A stretch of 64,000 nt of DNA, taken from Alphaproteobacteria bacterium. Its GTDB lineage: Bacteria > Pseudomonadota > Alphaproteobacteria > Rhizobiales > Devosiaceae. The stretch's first letter is position 1; each line of letters begins with the position of its first letter. Location of the stretch: the NCBI GenBank assembly GCA_018828145.1, contig JAHJWO010000042.1:1-64000 (forward strand). Direction: 5' to 3'. The position numbers were made by a program, and so were the translations under genes. Positions 56,310 through 64,000 of this stretch are shown one piece after another. The notes under the pieces were generated by a model, which saw only the letters and a list, made by a program, of their open reading frames with translations, had not been told where the DNA came from and searched no databases.

Positions 56310-56753
56310 CTATGGATCCGGCTGCGTGATGAGGCCGATTTTCGAAAAGCCTCCGGCCGACAACAGGCCCATAACCCGCATGACGGCGCCATAATTGGCG
56401 CTGGTGTCGCCACGCAGGAAAATGCGGTCCTCGGCGCCGTTGACGCCCATCGTATTGAGCTGGGCAACAAGCTCGGTCTCGGCGACCGGCGTCTCGTCGA
56501 TGAAGATCGCGCCTTCCGGCGTCACGCCGACCGTCACCGGATCGGCTTGGTTGGGCATGGCCGCAGCGGCCGAATTGGGCAGGTCGATCGGCACGCCGGC
56601 CGTCATCATCGGCGCCGCCACCATGAAGATGATCAGCAGAACCAGCATCACGTCCACCATGGGGGTGATGTTGATTTCGCTCATGATTGCCTTCTTGCGG
56701 CCGCGGCGGCGACGTCCGCCGCCCCCGCCACCGGCTGAAACACCCATCCCCAT
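56310..56753 (-). CDS. tolR: Tol-Pal system protein TolR
   Basis: The 147-residue protein has one membrane helix with the conserved Asp used in proton flow (ITPMVDVMLVLLIIFMV) and a periplasmic ExbD/TolR domain. Unusual is a Gly-rich then basic N-terminus (GGGGGGRRRRGRKK) facing the cytoplasm. The start is the ATG at 56753, one base past the tolQ stop; the longer frame is a read-through of tolQ in another frame. Confidence 0.93.
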   Translation of the reverse strand: MGMGVSAGGGGGGRRRRGRKKAIMSEINITPMVDVMLVLLIIFMVAAPMMTAGVPIDLPNSAAAAMPNQADPVTVGVTPEGAIFIDETPVAETELVAQLNTMGVNGAEDRIFLRGDTSANYGAVMRVMGLLSAGGFSKIGLITQPDP

Positions 56754-56754
56754 A

Positions 56755-57465
56755 TCAGCGGCTCCGCGCTTCGAGCTGGCGGCTGAGAATGGTGGAGAAT
56801 TCGTCGGCAAAGCCCTCGAGCCGGCCGATCATCTTGGCGGCGTCCGAGGAAAGCTTGTTATAGGCGATAACCGCGGGAATGGCCGCGACCAGGCCAATGG
56901 CGGTCGCAAACAGCGCCTCGGCGATCGGGCCGGCCACGACGGCAAGGCTGGTATTGGACGAGGCGGCGATGGCGGTAAAGGCATTCATGATGCCCCAGAC
57001 CGTGCCGAAAAGACCGATGAACGGCCCGGCCGAACCGATGGTGGCCAGGAATCCCAGGCGCTTTTCGAGATGTTCGCTCTCGCGCGCAATGGCAACGTCC
57101 AGCACCTTGTCGAGGCGCTGCTGCATGCCCACGAAGCTCGCCGCATTCTGCTCGTGGCTGCGCTTCCATTCCTTCATGGCCGCGACAAACACCGCGCCGA
57201 GCCCGCCTGACGGCTTCTCGGCCTGCTGCTGATAGAGCTCTTCCAGCGACTGGCCCGACCAGAAGGTCCGCTCGAAGCGGTTCATTTCGGCATCGGTGCG
57301 CCGATAGGTGATGGTCTTGTCGATGATGATGGCCCAGCACCAGATCGAGGCGCCCAGCAGCCCGAGCATGACCGACTTCACGATCCAGTCGGCGGCCCAG
57401 AACAGGCCCCAGATGGACAAGTCGGCATGCGGGGCGGCCGCCCCTACAGCATCCATGGCTTCCAT
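56755..57465 (-). CDS. tolQ: Tol-Pal system protein TolQ
   Basis: The 236-residue inner-membrane protein has three membrane helices, the last two around GSAGPFIGLFGTVWGIMNAF and GPIAEALFATAIGLVAAIPAVIAYN. It belongs to the ExbB/MotA family and forms the proton channel with TolR that energises TolA. The ATG at 57465 follows AAAGGATC; the longer frame from 57558 is rejected. ybgC, its usual upstream partner, is separated by the sqr gene on the other strand. Confidence 0.94.
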   Translation of the reverse strand: MEAMDAVGAAAPHADLSIWGLFWAADWIVKSVMLGLLGASIWCWAIIIDKTITYRRTDAEMNRFERTFWSGQSLEELYQQQAEKPSGGLGAVFVAAMKEWKRSHEQNAASFVGMQQRLDKVLDVAIARESEHLEKRLGFLATIGSAGPFIGLFGTVWGIMNAFTAIAASSNTSLAVVAGPIAEALFATAIGLVAAIPAVIAYNKLSSDAAKMIGRLEGFADEFSTILSRQLEARSR

Positions 57466-57827
57466 GTAGTGATCCTTTTCGGCCCGGTTCACGCACCCGA
57501 CCCTCAGCATCAGGCGATGGGGTCGAAATCTGTCAAAATTAAGAGAAATGCCCGGCAAACCGGCCCTTTGGCAGGGTGGTGCCGGACACGTGTTCGCTTT
57601 GCCGCAATTATGGTCAAGGACTGGTTAACAAAGGCTCTCATCCCGGTCCGCAACTGACGCATTGCACCCATGCAAAGAGTAGTTATATTCTAATGTACTA
57701 ATGTTTTGGCTGCGCGATTTGTGAGTTGCGTTGCGCCAGATCAACGACGTTCGCCGGGGCTTTTGCCAGGCTGCCGAGATGGCAGTGGCTCGCAAGCGGG
57801 CCTCGCGCGACAGGGGAGTGGACTGCA
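57466..57827. other. Divergent promoter region of tolQ and sqr
   Basis: No gene is supported in these 362 bp. On the minus strand TTGACC followed by GTTAACCAG-type sequence near 57610-57630 could belong to the tol promoter. On the plus strand an AT-rich stretch near 57680-57705 contains the direct repeat CTAATGTACTAATG, which stands out from the GC-rich surroundings and may be an operator for sqr. Confidence 0.4.
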
Positions 57828-59129
57828 GTGTCACATATTGTTGTACTTGGTGCCGGCCTGGGCGGCACGATCATGGCCTATGAATTGCGCGACCGGCTCG
57901 GCCTCGAGCACAAGATCTCCGTCATCAACAAGGGGCCAACCTATTCCTTCGTCCCGTCCAACCCCTGGGTCGCCGTGGGCTGGCGCGAGCGGCAGGATGT
58001 CGAGATCGATCTCGCCCCGGTCTTTGCCAAGCGGCAGATCGACTTTCACCCGCAGGGTGCCAGGCGACTCGACCCCAGCGCCAAGCGCATCGAACTGCTC
58101 GACGACAGCGTCCTGGACTATGATTACCTGGTGATCGCCACCGGCCCCGAACTGGCCTTTGACGAGATCGAGGGCTTCGGCCCCACGCACGAGACGCAGT
58201 CGGTCTGCTTCGTCGACCATGCCGTCTCGGCCAAGGGCGCCTTCGACCGGCTGATCGCCAATCCGGGCCCCGTCGTCGTCGGCGCCGTGCAGGGCGCCTC
58301 CTGCTTCGGCCCGGCCTATGAGTTTGTCTTCATTCTCGACAAGGCCCTGCGCGACGCCAAGGTGCGCGATCGCGTGCCGATCACCTTCATCACCTCCGAA
58401 CCCTATATCGGCCATCTCGGGCTCGATGGCGTGGGCGACACCAAGGGCCTGCTCGAAAGCGAGATGCGCCAACGGCACATCAAGTGGATCTGCAATGCCA
58501 AGGTGGAGAAATTCGCCGATGGCAAGGTGTTCGCAGCAGAGATCGGCGAGGACGGCACAGCCCTGCGCCAGCATGAAGTGCCCTTCTCCTATGCCATGAT
58601 GCTGCCGGCCTTCCGCGGCGTCGCAGCCGTCCGCGACATCGAGGGCCTGACCAATCCGCGCGGTTTCATCCTGGCGGACAAGTATCAGCGCAACCCCGCT
58701 TTCCCCGATGTCTTCTCCATCGGCGTCTGCGTGGCCATTCCGCCCATCGGCAAGACGCCCGTTCCGGTCGGCGTGCCCAAGACCGGCTTCATGATCGAAT
58801 CCATGGTGACGGCCACCGCGCATAACATCGCCAACCTGGTGGCCGGCAAGCAGCCAGAGGCCGAGGCAACCTGGAATGCCATCTGCCTGGCCGATTTCGG
58901 CGATGGCGGCGTGGCCTTTGTGGCGCAGCCGCAAATCCCGCCCCGCAACGTCAACTGGGCTTCCTCTGGCAAGTGGGTGCATACCGCCAAGGCGGCCTTC
59001 GAGAAGTATTTCCTGCACAAGATCCGCTCGGGCACATCCGAGACCTTCTACGAAAAGCTCGCCCTGCAGGTGCTGGGGATCGACAAGCTCAAGGCCATCA
59101 AGCTCGACGAGCCGGCCCAGCCGAAATAG
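57828..59129 (+). CDS. sqr: Sulfide:quinone oxidoreductase
   Basis: The 433-residue flavoprotein oxidises sulfide and passes electrons to the quinone pool at the membrane. It begins with an FAD-binding VVLGAGLGGT loop. It has cysteines in TQSVCFVDHA, GASCFGPAYEF and SIGVCVAIPP, matching the three Cys of SQR enzymes, and a C-terminal amphipathic helix region. The start is the GTG at 57828 after GGGGAG; a longer ATG frame at 57726 adds 34 unrelated residues. It sits between ybgC and tolQ in opposite orientation and ends 6 bp from the ybgC stop. Confidence 0.9.
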   Translation: MSHIVVLGAGLGGTIMAYELRDRLGLEHKISVINKGPTYSFVPSNPWVAVGWRERQDVEIDLAPVFAKRQIDFHPQGARRLDPSAKRIELLDDSVLDYDYLVIATGPELAFDEIEGFGPTHETQSVCFVDHAVSAKGAFDRLIANPGPVVVGAVQGASCFGPAYEFVFILDKALRDAKVRDRVPITFITSEPYIGHLGLDGVGDTKGLLESEMRQRHIKWICNAKVEKFADGKVFAAEIGEDGTALRQHEVPFSYAMMLPAFRGVAAVRDIEGLTNPRGFILADKYQRNPAFPDVFSIGVCVAIPPIGKTPVPVGVPKTGFMIESMVTATAHNIANLVAGKQPEAEATWNAICLADFGDGGVAFVAQPQIPPRNVNWASSGKWVHTAKAAFEKYFLHKIRSGTSETFYEKLALQVLGIDKLKAIKLDEPAQPK

Positions 59130-59135
59130 CGCCGG

Positions 59136-59534
59136 TCAGCGGGCCGGCGCGAACCGCTCGAGCACCGCCTTGGGCAGGCGCGCCGGGCCGCCCGAGGTCT
59201 TGATTGCCGCCACCACGACGCTGGCGCGGGTCAGCACCGTCTCGCCCCGCAGGATCGTCTGGGTGAGCGTCAGCCGCGCGCCGGTGACGGCCGCCACTTC
59301 CGTGGTGACGGTCAGCAGGTCATCGATATGGGCCGCGCCATCGAAGGCGATCTCCATCGAGCGCACCGCGAAGGCAATGCCCTGCCCTGCCAGTTCGGCA
59401 TGGTGGATGCCCTCGGCGCGCAGGAACTCGGTCCGCCCGCGTTCGAAGAACTTGAGATAGGCGGCGTGATAGACATTGCCGGAAAAGTCGGTGTCTTCGT
59501 AGTAGATGCGGACGGGAAAGTGGTGCCGGCTCAC
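59136..59534 (-). CDS. ybgC: Acyl-CoA thioesterase YbgC
   Basis: The 132-residue hotdog-fold thioesterase is the first gene of most tol-pal clusters. It has the catalytic motif YYEDTDFSGNVYHAAYLKFF with Asp16 and hydrolyses short acyl-CoA or acyl-ACP near the membrane. The start is the GTG at 59534, which overlaps the Nudix stop as GTGA and gives the family length; the ATG frame from 59609 lies inside the Nudix gene. Confidence 0.92.
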   Translation of the reverse strand: MSRHHFPVRIYYEDTDFSGNVYHAAYLKFFERGRTEFLRAEGIHHAELAGQGIAFAVRSMEIAFDGAAHIDDLLTVTTEVAAVTGARLTLTQTILRGETVLTRASVVVAAIKTSGGPARLPKAVLERFAPAR

Positions 59535-60040
59535 GCGGCCGGCTCCGGCGCGCGGAAGATCACATGCTGCCGCAGACCGGTCGCCGAAAGCAGCCGCTGC
59601 GGAATCCATGGCGGCTGCAAACTGGCCTCGGTCAGGGCTGGCCCCTCCAGCGGCAGCCAGGAAAACTGCAGCAGGTGCCCCTCGTCCTCGCGAACCAGAA
59701 ACGGCTGTGCCCCGCCGGGGCGAATGTCTTCGGGCAGTTCGATCGCATAGATGAAGCCGAGCTCATGATAGCGGTCGCCCGCCCGGCCGTAGAAACTCTC
59801 ATAGGTGAAGAGCAGCTCACCCATGCTGACGGGCATGGCCAGCTCTTCGGCCATTTCGCGCAGCAGTGCGAGGTCCGTGGCCTCGCCCATTTCCACCCGG
59901 CCACCCGGCAGCATGCAATAGTCGTCGTCGTCCTCGCGGCAGACCAGCACATGGCCATCGCGAATGGCAGCGCCCGCAACGCGGTGGTTGAAGCGCATGC
60001 CGCCACCTGGAAAACTGAGAACCACGCGTTCCACGCTCAT
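59531..60040 (-). CDS. Nudix hydrolase
   Basis: The 169-residue protein has a complete Nudix box at [20 protein letters not shown] (GX5EX7REXXEEXG type), which binds metal and cleaves nucleoside-diphosphate-linked substrates. An early [17 protein letters not shown] strand fits the family. The substrate is unknown; a clean-up role next to the DNA-repair genes is possible. Its start overlaps the ruvB stop (ATGA) and its stop overlaps ybgC (GTGA), so it is part of the ruv operon. Confidence 0.9.
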   Translation of the reverse strand: MSVERVVLSFPGGGMRFNHRVAGAAIRDGHVLVCREDDDDYCMLPGGRVEMGEATDLALLREMAEELAMPVSMGELLFTYESFYGRAGDRYHELGFIYAIELPEDIRPGGAQPFLVREDEGHLLQFSWLPLEGPALTEASLQPPWIPQRLLSATGLRQHVIFRAPEPAA

Positions 60041-61074
60041 TCCTCGGGCTCTTCGAACAGGCTCTGCTGCATGCCGACAAAGCCCTGGGGCACCGTCTTG
60101 CCCAGATGCTGGAAGGCGGCGCCGGTCAGCATGCGGCCGCGCGAGGTGCGCTGGATGAAGCCCTGCTGCAGCAGATAGGGCTCGACGATTTCCTCGATAG
60201 CGTCGCGCGGTTCGGAAAGGGCCGCCGCAATGGTCTCGATGCCCACCGGGCCGCCACTGTAGAACTCGGCAATGGTGGTGAGATAGCGCCGGTCAAGCTG
60301 GTCGAGCCCGCGCGCATCGACATCGAGCCGCAGCAGCGCCTTGTCGGCTATGGCGCGTGTGATCTCGCCCGAGCCATCGACCAGCGCAAAATCGGTGACG
60401 CGGCGCAGGAGGCGCCCGGCAATACGTGGGGTACCGCGGGAACGACGCGCGATTTCCATGGCCCCGTCGGGCGCCATCGGCATGCCCAGGAGCCGCGCGC
60501 CGCGCTGCACGATTTGCACCAGTTCCTCGGGTGTATAGAAATTGAGCCGCACCGGAATGCCGAAACGGTCCCGCAGCGGCGTGGTCAGCAGCCCCGCGCG
60601 CGTGGTGGCGCCAACGAGGGTAAAGCGCGCCAGGTCGATCCGCACCGAACGGGCGGCCGGACCTTCGCCGATGATCAGGTCGAGCTGGAAATCCTCCATC
60701 GCCGGATAGAGGATTTCCTCGATCGCCGGATTGAGCCGGTGGATCTCGTCGATGAACAGCACGTCGCGCTCTTCGAGATTGGTCAGGAGGGCCGCCAGGT
60801 CCCCCGCCTTGGAAATGACCGGACCCGACGTGGCGCGGAAGCCGACGCCCAGCTCACGCGAGATGATCTGCGCCAGCGTGGTCTTGCCCAGGCCCGGCGG
60901 GCCGACAAACAGCACATGGTCGAGCGCCGTGCCGCGCTGCTTGGCGGCCTTGATGAAGACTTCGAGGTTGGCGCGCGCATCGGCCTGGCCGACAAACTCG
61001 GAAAAGCCCGAGGGGCGGAGGGAGACGTCGAGCGGATCGTCACGGCCGGCCGCGGGGGAGGTCAGGTCAGTCAA
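60037..61074 (-). CDS. ruvB: Holliday junction branch-migration helicase RuvB
   Basis: The 345-residue AAA+ motor drives branch migration with RuvA. Walker A is GPPGLGKTT (about 58-66), Walker B LFIDEIHR, sensor and arginine finger in [18 protein letters not shown], and a C-terminal winged helix ends the protein. No ATG fits; a TTG at 61074 overlaps the ruvA stop as TTGA, consistent with coupling, and starts [10 protein letters not shown]. Confidence 0.96.
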   Translation of the reverse strand: MTDLTSPAAGRDDPLDVSLRPSGFSEFVGQADARANLEVFIKAAKQRGTALDHVLFVGPPGLGKTTLAQIISRELGVGFRATSGPVISKAGDLAALLTNLEERDVLFIDEIHRLNPAIEEILYPAMEDFQLDLIIGEGPAARSVRIDLARFTLVGATTRAGLLTTPLRDRFGIPVRLNFYTPEELVQIVQRGARLLGMPMAPDGAMEIARRSRGTPRIAGRLLRRVTDFALVDGSGEITRAIADKALLRLDVDARGLDQLDRRYLTTIAEFYSGGPVGIETIAAALSEPRDAIEEIVEPYLLQQGFIQRTSRGRMLTGAAFQHLGKTVPQGFVGMQQSLFEEPEE

Positions 61075-61688
61075 CTACTCAACTCCCGCAGGCCCATCCG
61101 GATCAGCGTTTCGGTCTTCACCCCATCCCCCTCGCGGGCGACGATGCGCGCAAGAGCCGCCGAGGCCTGGGCGCTGGAATAGCCCAGATTGGTGAGGGCC
61201 GAGACGGCATCGGCAATGGCGGTGGGCGCGACGCCTTCGCCCAGGGCCGCCTGCAGCCCCAGCGTACCGGCATCGATGCCCCCGCCGGTCGGCACCTTGC
61301 CCTTGAGTTCGGTGACCAGCCGCAGCGCCAGTTTCGGGCCAACGCCATTGGCGCGGCCGACCATGGCCTTGTCCTGCAGTGCGATGGCGCTCGACAGTTC
61401 GGACGGCGAGAGCGCCGAGAGCAGGCCCAGCGCCACGCGGGCGCCCACGCCCTGCACCGTCATCAGCAGGTTGAACCAAGCCTTTTCGCTCTCGCTGGCA
61501 AAACCATAGAGCCGGATCATGTCCTCGCGCACGATGGTCTCGATGAACACCACGGCGGCATGGCCCACCTGCGGCAGGGACTGCAATGTGCGGCTGGAGC
61601 AGAAGGCCTCGTAGCAGACCCCGCCACAGTCGATCAGCACGTAGTCATCGCCGAAACTGTCCACCAGCCCCTTGAGCTTGCCGATCAT
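61071..61688 (-). CDS. ruvA: Holliday junction DNA-binding protein RuvA
   Basis: The 205-residue protein binds four-way junctions and recruits RuvB. It has an N-terminal OB domain ([20 protein letters not shown]), helix-hairpin-helix motifs ([16 protein letters not shown] and [16 protein letters not shown]) and a flexible C-terminal domain that contacts RuvB. The ATG at 61688 overlaps the ruvC stop as ATGA; the longer frame is inside ruvC. Confidence 0.95.
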   Translation of the reverse strand: MIGKLKGLVDSFGDDYVLIDCGGVCYEAFCSSRTLQSLPQVGHAAVVFIETIVREDMIRLYGFASESEKAWFNLLMTVQGVGARVALGLLSALSPSELSSAIALQDKAMVGRANGVGPKLALRLVTELKGKVPTGGGIDAGTLGLQAALGEGVAPTAIADAVSALTNLGYSSAQASAALARIVAREGDGVKTETLIRMGLRELSS

Positions 61689-62191
61689 GCCATGGCCCTC
61701 AGCCGTTGATTGGCGACGCGGTGATGCGCATGGCAAATGGCGATGGCCAAGGCATCGGCGGCGTCGGCGCCCTTGAAATCGGCCAGTGGCATCAGTGTCT
61801 TGACCATCAGCGCCACCTGGCCCTTTTCGGCATGGCCAGTGCCCACCACCGATTTCTTGACGAGGTTGGCGGCATATTCGGCGACCGGCAGGCCGCGCGC
61901 CGCCGGGGTCAGCAGCGCCACGCCGCGCGCCTGGCCCAGGATCAGCGCCGAGCGGGCGCCGGCATTGATGAAGGTTTCCTCGACCGCAGCCTCCTGCGGC
62001 GCGAACCGATCGAGCACTTCGCCCAGCCCGGCAAACAGGATCGCGAGCCGCTCGGCCAGCGAGCCATCGACCGGCGGCGTCACCGTGCCGGCCGCCACGA
62101 AGGTCAGCCGGTTGCCCAGGGTCTCGATCACCCCCCAGCCGCAGCGGCGCAGGCCAGGATCGATGCCAATGATTCGGGTAGCAGCACTCAT
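61685..62191 (-). CDS. ruvC: Crossover junction endonuclease RuvC
   Basis: The 168-residue nuclease resolves Holliday junctions by symmetric cuts. Catalytic acids are Asp11 in IIGIDPGL, Glu in EETFINAG and the C-terminal Asp in [15 protein letters not shown]. The ATG at 62191 starts [13 protein letters not shown]; the longer frame adds 55 unrelated residues. It is the first gene of the ruvCAB-nudix-ybgC operon, with a LexA-like box 46 bp upstream. Confidence 0.96.
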   Translation of the reverse strand: MSAATRIIGIDPGLRRCGWGVIETLGNRLTFVAAGTVTPPVDGSLAERLAILFAGLGEVLDRFAPQEAAVEETFINAGARSALILGQARGVALLTPAARGLPVAEYAANLVKKSVVGTGHAEKGQVALMVKTLMPLADFKGADAADALAIAICHAHHRVANQRLRAMA

Positions 62192-62632
62192 GCGCCCATC
62201 CTTAATGAAGCCGCCGCAGCCTACCAAGCCCGATGTGAACAAAAAGGCAACAAGGCAGGTGGAAAAGTCGTGGATCGATAAAATTGTGGCCGACACGAAA
62301 AGATCGTCTTCACGCCCCCTGCTTAGCCTCGCCCGTGGGATGGCAGGGGCAAACAATGACGGAACTTCGCACGGAATTACCCAGGCGAGCGTGGCGGCGC
62401 ATTGGCCGCCTCATCCGTCGATGATTTTTGAGCAGTTTGAATATGTGAATTTCTGCGCGGGCTTGACCGCAAGGCAAACCAATACCGGATCGCGCGGCCA
62501 TGATGCATGCCGCCTGATCGCGGCGTGACCAACCGCCCCACGCCAGCCGCATCGCCCTGGACCCGCCAGGCATCCGCCTTCCCTGCCGGTGGCAGGGAAA
62601 CGATCCGTCACTCCAGCCGCGAGAGCCGCGCG
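62192..62632. other. Divergent region of ruvC and GGDEF gene
   Basis: No gene is supported in these 441 bp. The end next to ruvC has a LexA-type box at 62237-62251. The other end has a hairpin CCCTGCC-GGT-GGCAGGG at 62581-62597, 35 nt before the GGDEF start codon, which could affect its translation. Frames that extend either gene into this region show no protein-like sequence. Confidence 0.45.
62237..62251 (-). promoter_or_regulatory. Probable LexA (SOS) box of ruvCAB
   Basis: On the minus strand GTTGCCTTTTTGTTC matches the alphaproteobacterial LexA consensus GTTC-N7-GTTC with one mismatch in the first half. It lies 46 bp before ruvC, a typical operator distance. ruvCAB is damage-induced in many bacteria. 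Confidence 0.6.
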
Positions 62633-63415
62633 ATGTTGCCGTCCAAGACTTTGACTGGTTTGCACAGCTGGTCCAGCGTCCGCCGCTGGACGCTCTTCGG
62701 CACCCTGGCCTGCGTGGCGGTCTCCGTGGCGTTCAACGCCACCATATTCGGCGACCTGGGCGAAGCGGCGCTCCGCCGCTCGATTGTCAGCGCCGTGGTC
62801 CTGCCCATCCTGCTCGGCGCGCCGCTGTTTCTCTACATGAGCCTGCGCATGCGCGGCCTGGCCATCACCAATCTGCGGCTGGGCCTCGTCGCACGGACCG
62901 ACAGCCTGACGGCCTGCCTCAACCGCGGCGCCTTTACCAGCAAGGTCAGCACGATCCTCGCCCAGAACCCGGGCTCAACGGGCGGCGCGCTGCTGATGAT
63001 CGACGCCGACAACTTCAAGGCCATCAACGACCAGTTCGGACACAATGCCGGCGACGAGGCGCTGACCGTCATCGCGCGCTCGATCCGCACCATCCTGCGC
63101 GCCGGCGATCTCGTTGGGCGCATGGGCGGGGAGGAATTCGGCGTCTACCTGCCCGATGTCGACCAGAAGAACGCCGAAGCCATTGCCGAGCGCATCCGCC
63201 GCTCGGTGAACCTTGCCGTCTTCGCGCCCGAAGGGCAGCAGCGCCCCCTCTCCGTCAGCATTGGCGGCGTGGTGTTCGAGGGCGAGGCGAGCTTTGCCGA
63301 ACTGTTCCGCATCGCCGACCAGCGGCTCTATGGGGCCAAGCAGGCTGGTCGCAATCGCTTTGCCATGGTCCATGCGGACGATCATCCGGCAATCGTCCTC
63401 AAGCGCAGCGCATGA
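62633..63415 (+). CDS. Membrane-anchored diguanylate cyclase (GGDEF)
   Basis: The 260-residue protein has two N-terminal membrane helices (about 18-39 and 49-72) and a GGDEF domain (about 85-250) that makes cyclic di-GMP from two GTP. The active-site motif is GGEEF (about 165-169), a functional variant. RAGD five residues before it is an inhibitory I-site, so product feedback is expected. There is no separate sensor domain. The ATG at 62633 is preferred over the frame opening at 62507, which lacks similarity. It lies between yebC and ruvC, which are usually adjacent. Confidence 0.88.
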   Translation: MLPSKTLTGLHSWSSVRRWTLFGTLACVAVSVAFNATIFGDLGEAALRRSIVSAVVLPILLGAPLFLYMSLRMRGLAITNLRLGLVARTDSLTACLNRGAFTSKVSTILAQNPGSTGGALLMIDADNFKAINDQFGHNAGDEALTVIARSIRTILRAGDLVGRMGGEEFGVYLPDVDQKNAEAIAERIRRSVNLAVFAPEGQQRPLSVSIGGVVFEGEASFAELFRIADQRLYGAKQAGRNRFAMVHADDHPAIVLKRSA

Positions 63416-63441
63416 AAAAGGGCGGCGCCGCGGCACCGCCC
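63415..63441. terminator. Terminator of yebC, possibly shared with GGDEF gene
   Basis: GGGCGGCGCC (63420-63429) and GGCACCGCCC (63432-63441) form a 10-bp stem with one wobble. On the minus strand it is followed by TTTTT (63419-63415), making a strong intrinsic terminator for yebC. The GGDEF stop codon (63413-63415) touches the tract, so it may serve both genes. Confidence 0.85.
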
Positions 63442-63466
63442 TCAAACAACTGAAACTGAGCTTGAA

Positions 63467-64000
63467 TCAGGCTTCGAGCTTGGCCGCGTCTTCGTCGCTC
63501 ATCTCGAAATTCGAATAGACGTTCTGCACGTCATCGTCTTCCTCGAGCGTGGCGATCAGCTTCATCAGGGTCGCGCCCTTTTCGGCATCGATCGGCGTAT
63601 TGGTCTGCGGCTTCCACACGGCTTTGACCGATTCGGCTTCGCCCAGCACCTTTTCCAGCGCCGCTGCCACCTCCACCATCGCTTCGAACGTGGTGGTGAT
63701 ATAGTGGCCTTCCTCATCGCTTTCGACGTCGTCTGCGCCCGCCTCGATGGCGGCTTCCATGACCTTGTCTTCCGAGCCGGCGCTCAGCGGATAGGTGATC
63801 TCGCCCACCTTGTCGAACATGAAGCCGACCGAGTTGGTTTCGCCCATGGCCCCGCCATGCTTGGAAAAGTAGGAGCGAACATTGGAGGCGGTACGGTTGC
63901 GGTTGTCGGTCAGCGTCTCGACGATCAGCGCCACCCCGCCCGGGCCATAGCCCTCATAGCGGATCTCGTCATAGTTATCGCCGTCCGAGCCGATGGCCTT
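63467..64000 (-). CDS. yebC: YebC/PmpR-family protein, 5' part cut by window edge
   Basis: The visible 177 residues are the middle and C-terminal parts of a protein of about 248 residues. [20 protein letters not shown] is followed by [26 protein letters not shown] and the acidic end [17 protein letters not shown]. YebC proteins act as transcription regulators, and some relieve ribosome stalling on proline runs. The frame continues past the right edge; a GTG at 63934 is internal (valine). The usual neighbour ruvC is separated here by the GGDEF gene. Confidence 0.95.
   Translation of the reverse strand, partial: KAIGSDGDNYDEIRYEGYGPGGVALIVETLTDNRNRTASNVRSYFSKHGGAMGETNSVGFMFDKVGEITYPLSAGSEDKVMEAAIEAGADDVESDEEGHYITTTFEAMVEVAAALEKVLGEAESVKAVWKPQTNTPIDAEKGATLMKLIATLEEDDDVQNVYSNFEMSDEDAAKLEA

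Noticed and set aside
57831..59018. 395-codon minus-strand frame over sqr
   Set aside because: It is the antisense shadow of the clear SQR coding frame.

Overview
The window reads as high-GC chromosomal DNA from an alphaproteobacterium. The ruvCAB, ybgC, tolQRAB, pal, cpoB, tilS, ftsH, glmM gene order, the serA-serC pair and the thiBPQ operon point to the Hyphomicrobiales (Rhizobiales), perhaps a Devosia-like genus. That placement is inferred from gene content and order, not from a search. No tRNA, rRNA, CRISPR array, insertion sequence or phage module was recognised.

Region by region: (1) 1-4554 is thiamine metabolism. A thiamine pyrophosphokinase gene points left and the thiBPQ importer operon points right behind a TPP riboswitch with a visible Shine-Dalgarno-sequestering hairpin. 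(2) 4577-13681 is housekeeping: a large unrecognised membrane protein, purA, a DMT transporter, the serine pathway genes serA and serC, a terpene-cyclase-like protein and an OsmC protein. (3) 13799-29742 is a carbohydrate utilisation block. A LysR regulator faces a TRAP transporter operon followed by an AraD1/GguC sugar-acid enzyme and an iron-type alcohol dehydrogenase. Against it runs a seven-gene operon with an ABC sugar importer, two glycosidases of fucosidase-type families (GH95-like and GH151-like) and its own LacI regulator, preceded by a LacI-type palindrome. (4) 29843-34215 holds an AraC regulator facing a monooxygenase, hydrolase, SDR and 44-residue ORF cluster, then a DenD-like dehydrogenase. 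(5) 34342-42116 holds an outer-membrane barrel protein, glmM, ftsH, tilS, cpoB and pal. (6) 42117-53764 is an accessory segment of about 11.7 kb between pal and tolB: a methyltransferase, a truncated MFS remnant, an acetamidase/formamidase, tex, a 5'-damaged ABM gene, a ribose-type ABC importer and a GNAT acetyltransferase. (7) 53789-64000 holds tolBARQ, a sulfide:quinone oxidoreductase, ybgC, a Nudix hydrolase, ruvBAC with a probable LexA box, a diguanylate cyclase and the cut-off yebC.

The envelope and repair genes form the usual alphaproteobacterial supercluster. Here it is interrupted three times: sqr between ybgC and tolQ, the 11.7 kb segment between tolB and pal, and a GGDEF gene between yebC and ruvC. 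Intrinsic terminators after pal, ftsH, the outer-membrane gene and yebC divide the cluster into several transcripts. No wholly new system is evident. The most worthwhile targets are the split Tol-Pal locus, the fucoside/sugar-acid block with its operator, the unusual regulatory hairpins, a nested dispersed repeat and a translationally coupled small ORF.
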